Source of the DNA: an uncultured Cytophagales bacterium
GTDB lineage: Bacteria; Bacteroidota; Bacteroidia; Cytophagales; Cyclobacteriaceae
DNA length: 64,000 nucleotides
Direction: 5' to 3'
Assembly: GCA_913057175.1 (NCBI GenBank)
Contig: CAJXNP010000004.1
Span: forward strand, 310,001 to 374,000
Part shown: positions 53,144 to 61,701 of the stretch, in pieces
Layout: the number at the start of each line of letters is the position of its first letter
Numbering within the stretch: position 1 is the first letter of the stretch
Position numbers and translations under genes: made by a program
Notes under the pieces: generated by a model
What the model was told of the DNA's origin: nothing
The model's database searches: none
What the model saw: only the letters and a program-made list of their open reading frames with translations

Positions 53144-54166
53144 TTAAATCCTTACCTCTCTTCCCGTTTTCGATGACTCATAAATGGCCTGGATGACTTC
53201 TAATGATTTGATGGCAGATTCACCATCCACTTCAGGAACCTTATTTTCTAATATATTCTTTGCAAAAGCCTCTATCTGCCTTTTGTGCAGTTTGTGTCCG
53301 ATAGCTGTTGGATCCGAAGACCCGGAAGCATGACGTTGATTATCTCCGGAAGATTCGATTTCGGAATCCTTGCATTCCCACTGTGTAATCCGCCCACTTT
53401 CTAAAATGATATTTCCCCGATCTCCATGAATCTCCAGTTTTTCAGGGTATCCTTTGTAAATGGAAGTGCTTCCTTCGATCGTTCCCAATGCACCATTTTC
53501 AAATTCTAAAACAGCTGTTCCAAGATCTTCACCTTCAATGTCATGGGTCAATGTCTTTATTTTTCCCATTACAGACCGAACTGGTCCCATTACCTGCAAC
53601 AACAGGTCAATAGTATGGATGGACTGGTTGATTAGCGCAGCACCGCCATCGCCAGAAAAAGTTCCTCGCCAGCTAGTGGAATCGTAATAATTCTGATCAC
53701 GAAACCATTTGATATAGGCATTTCCCAGGACGAGTTTACCCAGGGCACCATCTTCAGCTGCTTTCTTAAGTTTTTGAAAGTCATCTGAAAAGCGATTTTG
53801 AAAAATACAGGATAGCTGAACACTTGCTTCTTTGCAAGCACTTATCATTTTCTTCGCTCGCTCCACCGATACCTCCAATGGTTTCTCTACCAATACATGC
53901 TTCCTTGCTTTTGCGGAGGCTAGTGTCGGTTCCAGGTGAAAGCCACTTGGTGTACAAATAGAAACAACATCTATATCCGGATTCTCTACCATTCGCTGAT
54001 AGTCCTGAAAAGTTTCAACATTGTATTTCAATTTTGCTTCCTCCAGCTTTGTGTTACTTCGACTACATACAGCTACCAGATTGCAATATTCTGATTCCAA
54101 TATGCTTTTTATATGTTGATCGGCTACGGAACCGAGGCCTATTATTCCGAAATTAAGAGCATCCAT
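53144..54166 (-). CDS. Gfo/Idh/MocA-family oxidoreductase
   Basis: A 340-residue cytoplasmic dehydrogenase. The N-terminal Rossmann motif is FGIIGLGSVADQH, the conserved sugar-site motif is VLVEKPLEVS (E-K-P), and the C-terminal domain contains GDGGAALINQSIHTIDLLLQVMG with the catalytic His/Asp pair common in the family. It would oxidise or reduce a sugar or cyclitol with NAD(P). No exported signal is present, unlike the member at 62.5 kb. It is divergent from the cupin gene at 54.3 kb. Confidence 0.9.
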   Translation of the reverse strand: MDALNFGIIGLGSVADQHIKSILESEYCNLVAVCSRSNTKLEEAKLKYNVETFQDYQRMVENPDIDVVSICTPSGFHLEPTLASAKARKHVLVEKPLEVSVERAKKMISACKEASVQLSCIFQNRFSDDFQKLKKAAEDGALGKLVLGNAYIKWFRDQNYYDSTSWRGTFSGDGGAALINQSIHTIDLLLQVMGPVRSVMGKIKTLTHDIEGEDLGTAVLEFENGALGTIEGSTSIYKGYPEKLEIHGDRGNIILESGRITQWECKDSEIESSGDNQRHASGSSDPTAIGHKLHKRQIEAFAKNILENKVPEVDGESAIKSLEVIQAIYESSKTGREVRI

Positions 54167-54260
54167 TTTTTAACATTTTGAATTCCAACTATTTGTATCA
54201 TTCTTTAAAGTGTTAAATTAAAGAATAATTTTAGTGACTATCATATTCAATAACTATCAA

Positions 54261-55037
54261 ATGAAAACCATTTTATCCCTTTTGCTTGCTATGTGTACAT
54301 TTTCATCTAACGCACAAATGAAAACCATTGAATCAGGCGTTTACAAATGGAAAGATCATCCGGTTGAGAAAAACGAAAATCGGGAATCGAGGAAGATACT
54401 GGAGGGGACTTCCCCTCACTTCATTTATCTGGAGATACATGCCACAACTCAGAATAAAGGCGCAAAGCCAGGTCCCGCCCATGCCAATGAAGACATTGAG
54501 GAATTGATTATAGTCAAAGAAGGCAAGATGAAAGTGACCATTGAAGATCAAAGCTGGGTTCTGGGTCCTCAGGGGATTGTTTTGCTGATGCCGCAACAAA
54601 TGCACTCTTTAGAGAATATTGGTGATGGACCACTTACTTACTTCGTCATGCGGTATAGATCTAAAAATTCTATGAACTTAGAACAAGGACAAAAGGAGGG
54701 AGGTTCGTTGGTGTTGAATGTTGATTCTTTAAAATACATAGAAAAGCCAGATGGAAGCAAGGGTGGTACGGCGTACTTTGACCGGCCTACAGCAATGTGC
54801 GAGCGATTCGAAATGCACATTACACAGCTCAATCAAAAAGGACCCAGCCACGATCCGCATGAACATGAAGAAACAGAGATCATTCTGGTCATTTCGGGAG
54901 AAACGGAAATGAGTATTGATGGAAAAAAATATGAAGCAGGAGAAGGAGATTTTTATTTTGCACGATCCGGTGAAATGCATGGGGTGGGTAATGCCACCGA
55001 TAACCCCTGTTCTTATTTTGCCTTTAAGTGGAGATAG
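54261..55037 (+). CDS. exported two-cupin protein
   Basis: A 258-residue bicupin with a signal peptide (MKTILSLLLAMCTFSSNAQ); the ATG at 54261 is selected because the longer frame from 54234 would precede the signal. Cupin 1 covers about residues 60-130 (GPAHANEDIEELIIVKEGKMKV, GIVLLMPQQMHSL) and cupin 2 about 175-255 (GPSHDPHEHEETEIILVISGE, FYFARSGEMHGVGN). Each has a His/Glu set for one metal. It could be an isomerase or dioxygenase acting on a sugar or aromatic compound. Divergent from the Gfo/Idh gene. Confidence 0.8.
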   Translation: MKTILSLLLAMCTFSSNAQMKTIESGVYKWKDHPVEKNENRESRKILEGTSPHFIYLEIHATTQNKGAKPGPAHANEDIEELIIVKEGKMKVTIEDQSWVLGPQGIVLLMPQQMHSLENIGDGPLTYFVMRYRSKNSMNLEQGQKEGGSLVLNVDSLKYIEKPDGSKGGTAYFDRPTAMCERFEMHITQLNQKGPSHDPHEHEETEIILVISGETEMSIDGKKYEAGEGDFYFARSGEMHGVGNATDNPCSYFAFKWR

Positions 55038-55072
55038 CTCTCATTCCAATTTAGAGTTACTGTCATTGCTCT

Positions 55073-55214
55073 CTAGTGTCGTGTCAAGCATACTGAGACG
55101 CTTAGGTTTGCAAAAAGTCAACCTATATTCCCCTCTTGAGAGGGGTGAAGGGGTGTGTTTTCAAAAAAAATGACTTTTTGCAAATACGTAAGACCATACT
55201 TGACACAACACTAG
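55073..55214. mobile_element. MITE-like element with long terminal inverted repeats
   Basis: The left arm 55073-55120 (CTAGTGTCGTGTCAAG at its outer end, TTTGCAAAAAGTCA at its inner end) and the right arm 55171-55214 are inverted copies: 14 of 16 outer bases and all 14 inner bases pair, with a diverged middle. The 50-base core has a second hairpin (CCCCTC-TTGAG-AGGGG). It holds no gene. It fills most of the 279-base gap 55038-55316, between the cupin gene and the leftward 55.3-kb gene. No clear target duplication was found. Confidence 0.7.
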
Positions 55215-55316
55215 CGCTGATACTGCCTTGACCTCTTAAGCTAGCTGGTAATTAGCAAGACAGTAAACAAAAAAGGAAGATCATCGCCTTCCTTTTTCAA
55301 TATTATCTAAGTTACC

Positions 55317-56792
55317 TTACCTTCTAGAACGCGAATTTGAGCTTTCCGACGATCTGCTGGAAGATGAGCGACTATTACTTGTGTCATTGCTTCCGGACGA
55401 CCGGCTTGAAGAAGATCTCTGTACACTTGAGTTTCCACTTGAACTTCGCGAGTGTGAGCTTCCTGAAGATCTCTGTACATTCGAACTTTCAGACGATCTG
55501 CTTGAAGATGATCTCTGGACACTGGAATTTCGTGAGTCTGAACTTCCGGATGAACGCTGAATATTTGAATTACCAGAAGATCTATTCGGAGTAGACCGAT
55601 AATTATCGGAGTTACCCGAAGATCGTTGATAATTATTGTTACTTGACGGTCTTTCCGCCGGCCTCGTTTGATGGGTATTTCCCGTTGATTGACGCATATT
55701 ATTATTTCCTGATGATTGGCGATTATCCGTACTTTCCGATGACCTGTCATATCTCTTGTTTTCATTGGAAATTCGACTATTGGAATTTCCTGATGACCGA
55801 TCATTTGAATTTTGGCGATCCATATTAATGGAACCCGGACGTCTGTTTTCATAGGAATTGCTGCCATTTGTGGATGTCGGTCTCTGACGATCTTGCGTGC
55901 CGCTTTCCTGGACTCTCGCATTTGAAGAAGTTCTTGAATTTCTTCCGTCATCCGTGACAAGTCTTCCATTTGAATTATATCGCGCCGTGCGATCTCGTTG
56001 TTCACGGTTACGATCATTACTGGCTGTATATCGACCGTCCCGATCGATATGTTGTGACCGGTATCGCGTGATGCGTTCATCGTAACGTTTGTGAACGGTA
56101 ACCGAGGTCGTCCTGTGCTCTCTGTAAATATAATGGGCGTGTACGATCCTGGTAGTATAGCAAGGAGTGTAATACCTTGTGTACGGTTGCCAGTAATAAT
56201 AGTAGTCATAATATACAACCGGTCTCCATGGACTCCACCAGTACGGTCTGTAGCCCCATCCCCACGGAGATACCCATACAGTATAATGCGGTCCATATAT
56301 ATATCGTACCAATGGCCATGACCAAACATTTATGTAAACACTGGATGACATGGCTCCGGCATAGGTTTGCACTTCCCGTGTAGGTTCAATAATTGTTTCG
56401 ACGCCATATATATCAGCATCGCCGGTAATCTGGAGAATCGCTTTTCCTTTCTTCTTTTTCTCCAAAGTAATGACAGCAATATCCTGAAATTCTACCTCGG
56501 AGATAACCGCCTGCATCACAAATGCATGGACTCTACCATCCTTGTAATCAATTACCCTGATATAATCGATGTATCCATCGCCGTTCAGGTCCAGGTTGTT
56601 CACCCTTTCTTCAGGGTTATTCAACAGTCTCTCAAATTCTTCTACTGATGATGATTTTTTAAAAACTTCAAGTGCTCCCTCCAAACTGAAATGATCTCCG
56701 GGAACTGATGCCTGATATTGACTGTGACCAGGTATCCAACTGGTCATCAGAAAAGTCAACAGGAAAAGTTGATATATAATTCGTGCTTTCAT
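55317..56792 (-). CDS. exported protein with calcium-like loop and Arg/Ser/Asn-rich repeat tail
   Basis: A 491-residue exported protein (signal peptide ending SWIPGHSQ). Residues about 30-140 form a folded domain with a Ca-binding-like loop (NLDLNGDGYIDYIRV) and AILQITGDADIYGVETIIEP. Then comes an aromatic stretch of about 60 residues (repeated Tyr/Trp, for example WGYRPYWWSPWRPVVYYDYYYYW, given here as residues ~170-205). The last 230 residues are low complexity, built from Ser-Gly-Asn-Ser-Arg repeats such as RSSGNSN and VQRSSSSR. The DNA under the tail is an imperfect tandem repeat. The family is common in Bacteroidota with no known function; adhesion or envelope association is possible. 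A 340-residue frame opposite its codon phase is a shadow. Confidence 0.7.
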   Translation of the reverse strand: MKARIIYQLFLLTFLMTSWIPGHSQYQASVPGDHFSLEGALEVFKKSSSVEEFERLLNNPEERVNNLDLNGDGYIDYIRVIDYKDGRVHAFVMQAVISEVEFQDIAVITLEKKKKGKAILQITGDADIYGVETIIEPTREVQTYAGAMSSSVYINVWSWPLVRYIYGPHYTVWVSPWGWGYRPYWWSPWRPVVYYDYYYYWQPYTRYYTPCYTTRIVHAHYIYREHRTTSVTVHKRYDERITRYRSQHIDRDGRYTASNDRNREQRDRTARYNSNGRLVTDDGRNSRTSSNARVQESGTQDRQRPTSTNGSNSYENRRPGSINMDRQNSNDRSSGNSNSRISNENKRYDRSSESTDNRQSSGNNNMRQSTGNTHQTRPAERPSSNNNYQRSSGNSDNYRSTPNRSSGNSNIQRSSGSSDSRNSSVQRSSSSRSSESSNVQRSSGSSHSRSSSGNSSVQRSSSSRSSGSNDTSNSRSSSSRSSESSNSRSRR

Positions 56793-56960
56793 GATTTTAT
56801 CTATTTAATACCATGGTATTGAATACAAAGAGCAGGCCAAAAATTAAAAAGTGCTTTCAAAAGCTGTTTTCAATGATTTTTGTTGGGGTGCCTAGGAACT
56901 ATTAAAAGCTAATACATCAAAGTTTTGAATTCTCATTAATTTGTTGAATAACAATGAGGA

Positions 56961-58091
56961 TTAATTGTAGGTATCCCACCACTGCTCTTTGGGATAATCA
57001 TCGCTTCCGATTTTAATGGTTTCACCAATCCTGGGTGTTGTCATGGGCATATCTAATTCAGCAGCTTTTTTTGATGCCCTCACCACAGGATCTGTCCAGG
57101 AATGAAACGCCAAAGTAAAAGCTCCCCAGTGGATGGGAATAAACATTTGACTTTTCAGATCAATTGCCGCCTGAACGGTCTCTTCGGGCATCATGTGGAT
57201 TGCTTTCCAATCCTCATTGTATTGACCACATTCCAATAGCGAAATATCAAATGGACCGTATTTTTCACCAATCTCTTTGAAATGATCATCATATCCGCTG
57301 TCACCGCTAAAAAATATCTTATGATTACGTCCCTGTATTACCCATGAACACCACAGGGTAACGTTTCTGTCAAGAATTCCTCTACCTGAAAAATGTCTTG
57401 CTGGAGTACATACCAATTGAATTCCATCCCATCTGGTTGCCTCCCACCAGTTAAATTCTTGTATTTTATTATCCGGAACGCCCCAGGATTTTAAGTGACT
57501 GCCCAGACCCAGGGGAACAAAAAACTGCCCTGTTTTGTCTTTCAGTTTTTTAATAGAGGGATAATCCAGGTGATCGTAGTGGTCGTGGGACAGGATAATG
57601 GCATCAATGAAAGGTAATTTTTCAATTTCAATCGGTAATTCTTGGGAATAGCGTTTCTTTCCCAAAAGGGGGTGAGGCGCCGGTGTATCTCCCAGCATGG
57701 GATCGAGCAAGATTTTCTTACCGTCTATTTCCAATAAAAATGCGGAATGTCCGAACCAGGTTAAATAGGTGATCTCTTCAGGGTGCTCTTCAATGGCTAT
57801 GGAATCGATTTTATTTACCTCAATATTACGGTCAGGAGAGCGACTGGGATCATTTTTAAAATATTCGATAGTGGCTTCAAAAAAATTAACGTCCATTTCA
57901 GTAAGGTGCTGGTTGACGAATTTCCCATTTTCAAAATTGTCTAATCCGGCAAACCTATCTTTTTGATCATCGCCATATCCTTTTCCAAATTGCGGGCTCA
58001 TGTTCACAAAAACAACACCAACAATCGCCGAAAATGCAACAAAACCAACAATTGATATTACAAGCATTTTTATTATCCTTTTAATCACCAA
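56961..58091 (-). CDS. membrane-anchored metallo-beta-lactamase-fold hydrolase (NAPE-PLD-like)
   Basis: A 376-residue protein with one N-terminal membrane helix (MLVISIVGFVAFSAIVGVVFV). The metal-binding motif is HDHYDHLD (HxHxDH), preceded by LTWFGHSAFLLEIDGKKILLDPMLGD. Further ligands are His in PARHFSGRG, Asp in FFSGDSGYDDHF, and the closing His in FIPIHWGAFTLAFHSW. The pattern matches the N-acylphosphatidylethanolamine phospholipase D and UlaG-like branch. It may cleave phospholipid-like esters or lactones in the periplasm. The 187-base gap upstream holds the 58180 inverted repeat. Confidence 0.88.
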   Translation of the reverse strand: MVIKRIIKMLVISIVGFVAFSAIVGVVFVNMSPQFGKGYGDDQKDRFAGLDNFENGKFVNQHLTEMDVNFFEATIEYFKNDPSRSPDRNIEVNKIDSIAIEEHPEEITYLTWFGHSAFLLEIDGKKILLDPMLGDTPAPHPLLGKKRYSQELPIEIEKLPFIDAIILSHDHYDHLDYPSIKKLKDKTGQFFVPLGLGSHLKSWGVPDNKIQEFNWWEATRWDGIQLVCTPARHFSGRGILDRNVTLWCSWVIQGRNHKIFFSGDSGYDDHFKEIGEKYGPFDISLLECGQYNEDWKAIHMMPEETVQAAIDLKSQMFIPIHWGAFTLAFHSWTDPVVRASKKAAELDMPMTTPRIGETIKIGSDDYPKEQWWDTYN

Positions 58092-58179
58092 ACTTTCTTT
58101 TTTATGACTTTCTCAATTCGTTAACTTGTATCATCATCATGTTGTTACACATTTTGCCTGTAGTCTGCATGAGCTATAG

Positions 58180-58211
58180 TGACAATTTAGATAGATGTAT
58201 CAAAATTGTCA
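58180..58211. repeat. inverted repeat upstream of the metallo-hydrolase gene
   Basis: TGACAATTTAGATA (58180-58193) and TATCAAAATTGTCA (58198-58211) pair at 13 of 14 positions across four bases. It lies 89 bases before the metallo-hydrolase start and 68 bases after the stop of the PhyH gene; it could be an operator or a terminator of PhyH. Confidence 0.5.
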
Positions 58212-58278
58212 TTGGAAATCTCATTACAAAAATCAGAAATATCTATCTGTGAAGCATCTTAAAAATAGCTGATATCCC

Positions 58279-59055
58279 TCAAACCCCTAAAATCGCAAGT
58301 GCTGCTTTTTGCAATCGCTGCCGGGTCTCTTCCTTGATATACTTTTTCTGGTCAATTTGTTGAGGTTGTCCCTTCCCACAAAAATAGCTGTGAATAGCAC
58401 GCCTTGTCTGACCTGTATTGTTGATCGTGCCACCATGCCAGGTGTGCGAGTTAAAGATAAACACGGAACCAGCAGGGGCTTCAATAATTAATTCATCGGG
58501 ATGAGGTTTAAATGGGTCCTGCAGTACATCCTGCGGTAGCTGCCCGGAAAGATGGGTGCCCGGAACAACCCGCGTAGCGCCGTTTGCTTTCGAGAAATCA
58601 TCCAACAGCCAGATGGAATTGCATACTTTATAATCATTGACAGAAATGGCTTCATGCCAGTCTACATGCAGCTTTTGCAATCCCTGACCAGGTTGCGAAG
58701 CGCGGTAATTAAGTGAAGAAAGCTTAAACCCCTCGCCTAAAACATGCTCCATTGCCGCCAATACCCTGGGATGGGTATAAAAAAGATCAAACTCCTCGCC
58801 TTTATTGACCAGATCAGCTAACCGGTCAACACCATCCTCTTTCGGATGTCTGATGTAGGGAGAATCAAGTAATTCGCCACCGGCATGCTCGCCTTCCCGT
58901 TGCATAAGAGAATTGATCCGGCTTCTGATGGATTCCAATTGCTCATCTGATAACAATTTTCCCAGGTTGAGGAAGCCATTTTGATCAAGAAAACCCTTTT
59001 CATATATGGTTAGGGTGTCATTTCTTACTCCTAATTCTGTTAAACTTGTACCCAT
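58279..59055 (-). CDS. phytanoyl-CoA dioxygenase-family (PhyH) oxygenase
   Basis: A 258-residue Fe(II)/2-oxoglutarate enzyme. The ATG at 59055 is preferred; a longer frame adds twelve residues. The iron ligands H-x-D are in KLHVDWHEAISV and the distal His in SHTWHGGTINNTGQTRRAIHSYF, with Arg of RRAIH the likely 2-oxoglutarate contact. NGATRVVPGTHLSG is typical. Members hydroxylate small organic acids, ectoine, or secondary metabolites; the substrate is not evident. It is followed by the metallo-hydrolase gene on the same strand, 187 bases away. Confidence 0.88.
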   Translation of the reverse strand: MGTSLTELGVRNDTLTIYEKGFLDQNGFLNLGKLLSDEQLESIRSRINSLMQREGEHAGGELLDSPYIRHPKEDGVDRLADLVNKGEEFDLFYTHPRVLAAMEHVLGEGFKLSSLNYRASQPGQGLQKLHVDWHEAISVNDYKVCNSIWLLDDFSKANGATRVVPGTHLSGQLPQDVLQDPFKPHPDELIIEAPAGSVFIFNSHTWHGGTINNTGQTRRAIHSYFCGKGQPQQIDQKKYIKEETRQRLQKAALAILGV

Positions 59056-59294
59056 TTTATTATTCTTTAAATTGATGAATAATGTAAACACTTGGGTTGG
59101 AAAAGTTAAGCTTTAGGATAAATTTTTATAATCATCCAATTTTTCATCTGTAGTAAGCTGAAACATTAATGACCTTATACACACCCACATATCTTTATTT
59201 AGGCTAGTTATAAATTACGATTTCTACATGATAATGCTCATCATAAAACGGACCAATTACGTTCATCAAAGTACAAATCAAAAAACAGCGTACT

Positions 59295-59522
59295 ATGCAA
59301 GCTATATGTAGAAATTGTAATCACTGGGCGCCACAGGCACCGGTAGTTTCCAGAAAAAAGGACTATGGCGAATGCAACAAACTGAGTCACCTGGAATCGA
59401 AAATGGATCCCGATTACATTATACCCGTTTTGAATGATGGAAAAGTAATAGAAGGCGATTCAAAAGCCATTGAGTTTATAACCGGCGCCAGCTTTGGATG
59501 CAACCAGTTTGCAGAAGCCTGA
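59295..59522 (+). CDS. small cysteine-containing protein, possible zinc-binding
   Basis: A 75-residue protein with C-x2-C in MQAICRNCNHWAPQAP and single cysteines in YGECNKLSH and SFGCNQFAE, together a plausible four-Cys metal site. I do not recognise a named family. A bidirectional hairpin follows 32 bases after the stop. The open frame, clean ATG and terminator support a real gene. Confidence 0.6.
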   Translation: MQAICRNCNHWAPQAPVVSRKKDYGECNKLSHLESKMDPDYIIPVLNDGKVIEGDSKAIEFITGASFGCNQFAEA

Positions 59523-59553
59523 TCCAGTCAGGAAAGAATTAACACTAAAAAAT

Positions 59554-59582
59554 ATGGCTATTGGCTAAATGCTGATAGCCAT
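59554..59582. terminator. bidirectional hairpin between convergent short genes
   Basis: ATGGCTAT (59554-59561) and ATAGCCAT (59575-59582) pair perfectly. TTTATTT follows on the + strand, and the A-run at 59548-59552 gives a T-run for the leftward gene ending at 59596. Confidence 0.7.
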
Positions 59583-59595
59583 TTTATTTGTCAGC

Positions 59596-59766
59596 TCAAC
59601 TTTCCCTGCTTTTTTCAATTCTCTTTTTACGCCAGACTTCCAGACCAGCACCTACGGCTACACCCACACCAATTCCTATCGCTAAATTGGACATAGCAAC
59701 GCCTATCGCTGTTCCGATACAAATTCCGACAGCCATTCCCGCACCTTTTTTAAATCGCTTATTCAT
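59596..59766 (-). CDS. glycine-zipper small membrane protein (56 residues)
   Basis: The frame reads MNKRFKKGAGMAVGICIGTA, then small-residue helix repeats (IGVAMSNLAIGIG, VGVAVGAGLEVW) and a basic end (RKKRIEKSRES). This is a glycine-zipper double membrane segment flanked by positive charges, a type of short protein common in Bacteroidota. It is too short for usual gene callers. The opposite strand is also open, but its product is a proline/alanine-rich string with no sense. Function unknown. Confidence 0.6.
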   Translation of the reverse strand: MNKRFKKGAGMAVGICIGTAIGVAMSNLAIGIGVGVAVGAGLEVWRKKRIEKSRES

Positions 59767-59928
59767 ATAGTGAGGTTATTTTTTGGAATACGGGAATATA
59801 CAATAATGATTAGAAACAGTACAAATGGAAGCTGATTTTATAATCAAAAGAAAAAAATTAACAATAAAGATGGGGGTACGGCCGTGTTTAGTTGTCTTAA
59901 AGAAAATTACACATAAAAAAGCAAAACT

Positions 59929-60102
59929 ATGAGTCAACTCATGCAGCCACGTAAATTGGAGATCGGCTCCATTATTAAAACAAAAAGAATTGAAATCGTA
60001 GCCAACAGCTATCAAAAGGGATGGGAATTAGCCTTCGACCTGATGGAGAGTTATTTCAGTAAGTCAATTTCGACTCCGATGAGTCATTTTGACAAGAATT
60101 AA
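59929..60102 (+). CDS. possible 57-residue protein
   Basis: The frame starts at ATG 59929 (MSQLMQPRKLEIGSIIKTKR) and ends at 60102. It has balanced composition with a central amphipathic helix (SYQKGWELAFDLMESYF). I do not recognise a family. Support is limited to an intact frame in an otherwise gene-free gap; confidence is moderate at best. Confidence 0.4.
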   Translation: MSQLMQPRKLEIGSIIKTKRIEIVANSYQKGWELAFDLMESYFSKSISTPMSHFDKN

Positions 60103-60136
60103 TAGCAGTCAAAGTTACGTCCGGGGCCTTTTTGAA

Positions 60137-60300
60137 GTGATGTGTGAAATTCCTGGGCCCGAGCCTCGCCAGCAAGACAAGGATCTCCGAGAAGTGACGA
60201 CCAGGCAGATTAGCGGGACAATCTTAAAAGTCTTCTGATATTTACAAGATCATTGATTTAGAAGGAGACCCCTGAATGAATCAGGGGATTATGGCGTTTT
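60137..60300. repeat. dispersed 160-base repeat, copy D (diverged)
   Basis: It keeps AAATTCCTGGGCCCGAGCC in place of the CCCGGCC left end, GGATCTCCGAGAAGT, CTGATATTTA, and the closing hairpin CCCCTGA/TCAGGGG. Within the 332-base gap 60103-60434 nothing else was seen. Confidence 0.6.
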
Positions 60301-60434
60301 AGTTATTTTGCTATAAATCATTATAAGTCGGCCTTACCTTCGAAACTTTTATATAGTTGGACAATAATGTATTGGGGGTGATTCTTGTCAAAATTCACTA
60401 GATTTAGGTGATCTGCTAACCTAACTATTCAACT

Positions 60435-61601
60435 ATGAACATGATCAAAAAGATTAAAAGGAGAAGTCTGCTTGTGAATTTCTCGAAAGGGGCAATGGGC
60501 GCTTTTGCCCTTGGAAGTACTTCTGTCATTGCCACAAGCTGCAACAAAGCTGAAACCCAATCCGAAGTCTCATCACCAAAACCCAAAAAACCGGTTCTGA
60601 TGAAGGTCGGATGTCAGCATGGTGGAACCGGTAAAGAAAACCTCGAATTTCTCGCCAGGCATGGTGTGTTTAACATCGACGGCGGAAGCCCTAAATTTAT
60701 TGAAGGAGTGGGGTGGGACCTGGAAGATTCCCTGGCAAAAAAAGAAGCTTGTGAAAAATACGGGATCAGCCTGGACGCTTATCATCTTCCGCTTTCATCC
60801 GCAGGGATTGATAAAGTAGACACTCCCAACATCATGCTGGGTAAGAGCCCGGAACGTGACAGGGAAATCGAAATGATCCAGCAAATGATCACCGTGGCTG
60901 CTAAAACGGATGTGAAAATCCTGATGTACAACACGATCATCCATGAGATCCTGAGAACAGGACAAACACTGGATCCAAAACGGGGAAATGCCTTGTACAG
61001 CACCTGGAATTACGAAGAGGCGCTGAAGAGGAATGAGCCTAAAACCATCGCCGGTGATGTGTCCATTGACGAAATGTATGAGCGGATCACCTATCTTTTG
61101 GATAGAATCTTGCCCGTAGCAGAAGAGTACAACATCAAGCTGGCCAATCACATTGCAGATCCTCCGACTCCCGTGGGCTATCGTGGAATTACCCGCTGGA
61201 ACAGCCCTGACGTATTCGAAGGGATCAAGCGATTCGCACAATTGTACGACAGTCCTTCCCATGGCTTTAACCTCTGCCTGGGAACAACAGCAGAAGGTCT
61301 CAAAGATCCACGAACCGAAATCTTACCGATTATCAAGTGGGTAGGGGAGCGAAAGCAGATCTTCAATATTCACATGAGAAACATCAAAGGTGGATGGAAT
61401 AACTTTATGGAAGTTTATCCGGATAATGGCGACATGAATTTTGTCGAGGTCATCCGGGCATTGCGGGATGTGGAATATGATGGCATGGTGATGCCTGACC
61501 ATACCCCTTCACACGAAGATCCGGCAAGCTACCTGCAGGGACATGCTTTTTCCTTTGGGTACAACATTGCCCTGATTCAGGCTGTTGCCAATGAAGTATA
61601 A
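60435..61601 (+). CDS. exported TIM-barrel sugar isomerase/epimerase or mannonate dehydratase-like protein
   Basis: A 388-residue protein. The leader KKIKRRSLLVNFSKGAMGAFALGSTSVIATSC combines a Tat-like RRSLL motif with a lipobox cysteine (given only as residues about 4-36). The barrel has the AP-endonuclease/xylose-isomerase-like or UxuA-like pattern: RHGVFNIDGG, KLANHIADPP, and the C-terminal VMPDHTPSHEDPASY, where the DH motif recalls mannonate dehydratase. The metal ligands are probably Glu, Asp and His of these strands. It opens a three-gene exported module with the DUF1080 and Gfo/Idh proteins, all rightward. Confidence 0.75.
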   Translation: MNMIKKIKRRSLLVNFSKGAMGAFALGSTSVIATSCNKAETQSEVSSPKPKKPVLMKVGCQHGGTGKENLEFLARHGVFNIDGGSPKFIEGVGWDLEDSLAKKEACEKYGISLDAYHLPLSSAGIDKVDTPNIMLGKSPERDREIEMIQQMITVAAKTDVKILMYNTIIHEILRTGQTLDPKRGNALYSTWNYEEALKRNEPKTIAGDVSIDEMYERITYLLDRILPVAEEYNIKLANHIADPPTPVGYRGITRWNSPDVFEGIKRFAQLYDSPSHGFNLCLGTTAEGLKDPRTEILPIIKWVGERKQIFNIHMRNIKGGWNNFMEVYPDNGDMNFVEVIRALRDVEYDGMVMPDHTPSHEDPASYLQGHAFSFGYNIALIQAVANEV

Positions 61602-61701
61602 TGATTCAGGCCATTCAAGAAACTATTCATTCAATTAAAATTGTTCCAGTCGATCATACTTCTATATTTGAAGGAAATATTAAAATCCAACATACATTAA
61701 A

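Noticed and set aside
55307-56329. 340-residue frame on the minus strand
   Set aside because: It is a shifted reading of the repetitive 3' half of the 491-residue gene, with Arg/Ile/Met-rich nonsense composition.
59588-59770. 60-residue frame on the plus strand
   Set aside because: Pro/Ala/Thr-rich mirror of the glycine-zipper gene on the minus strand.
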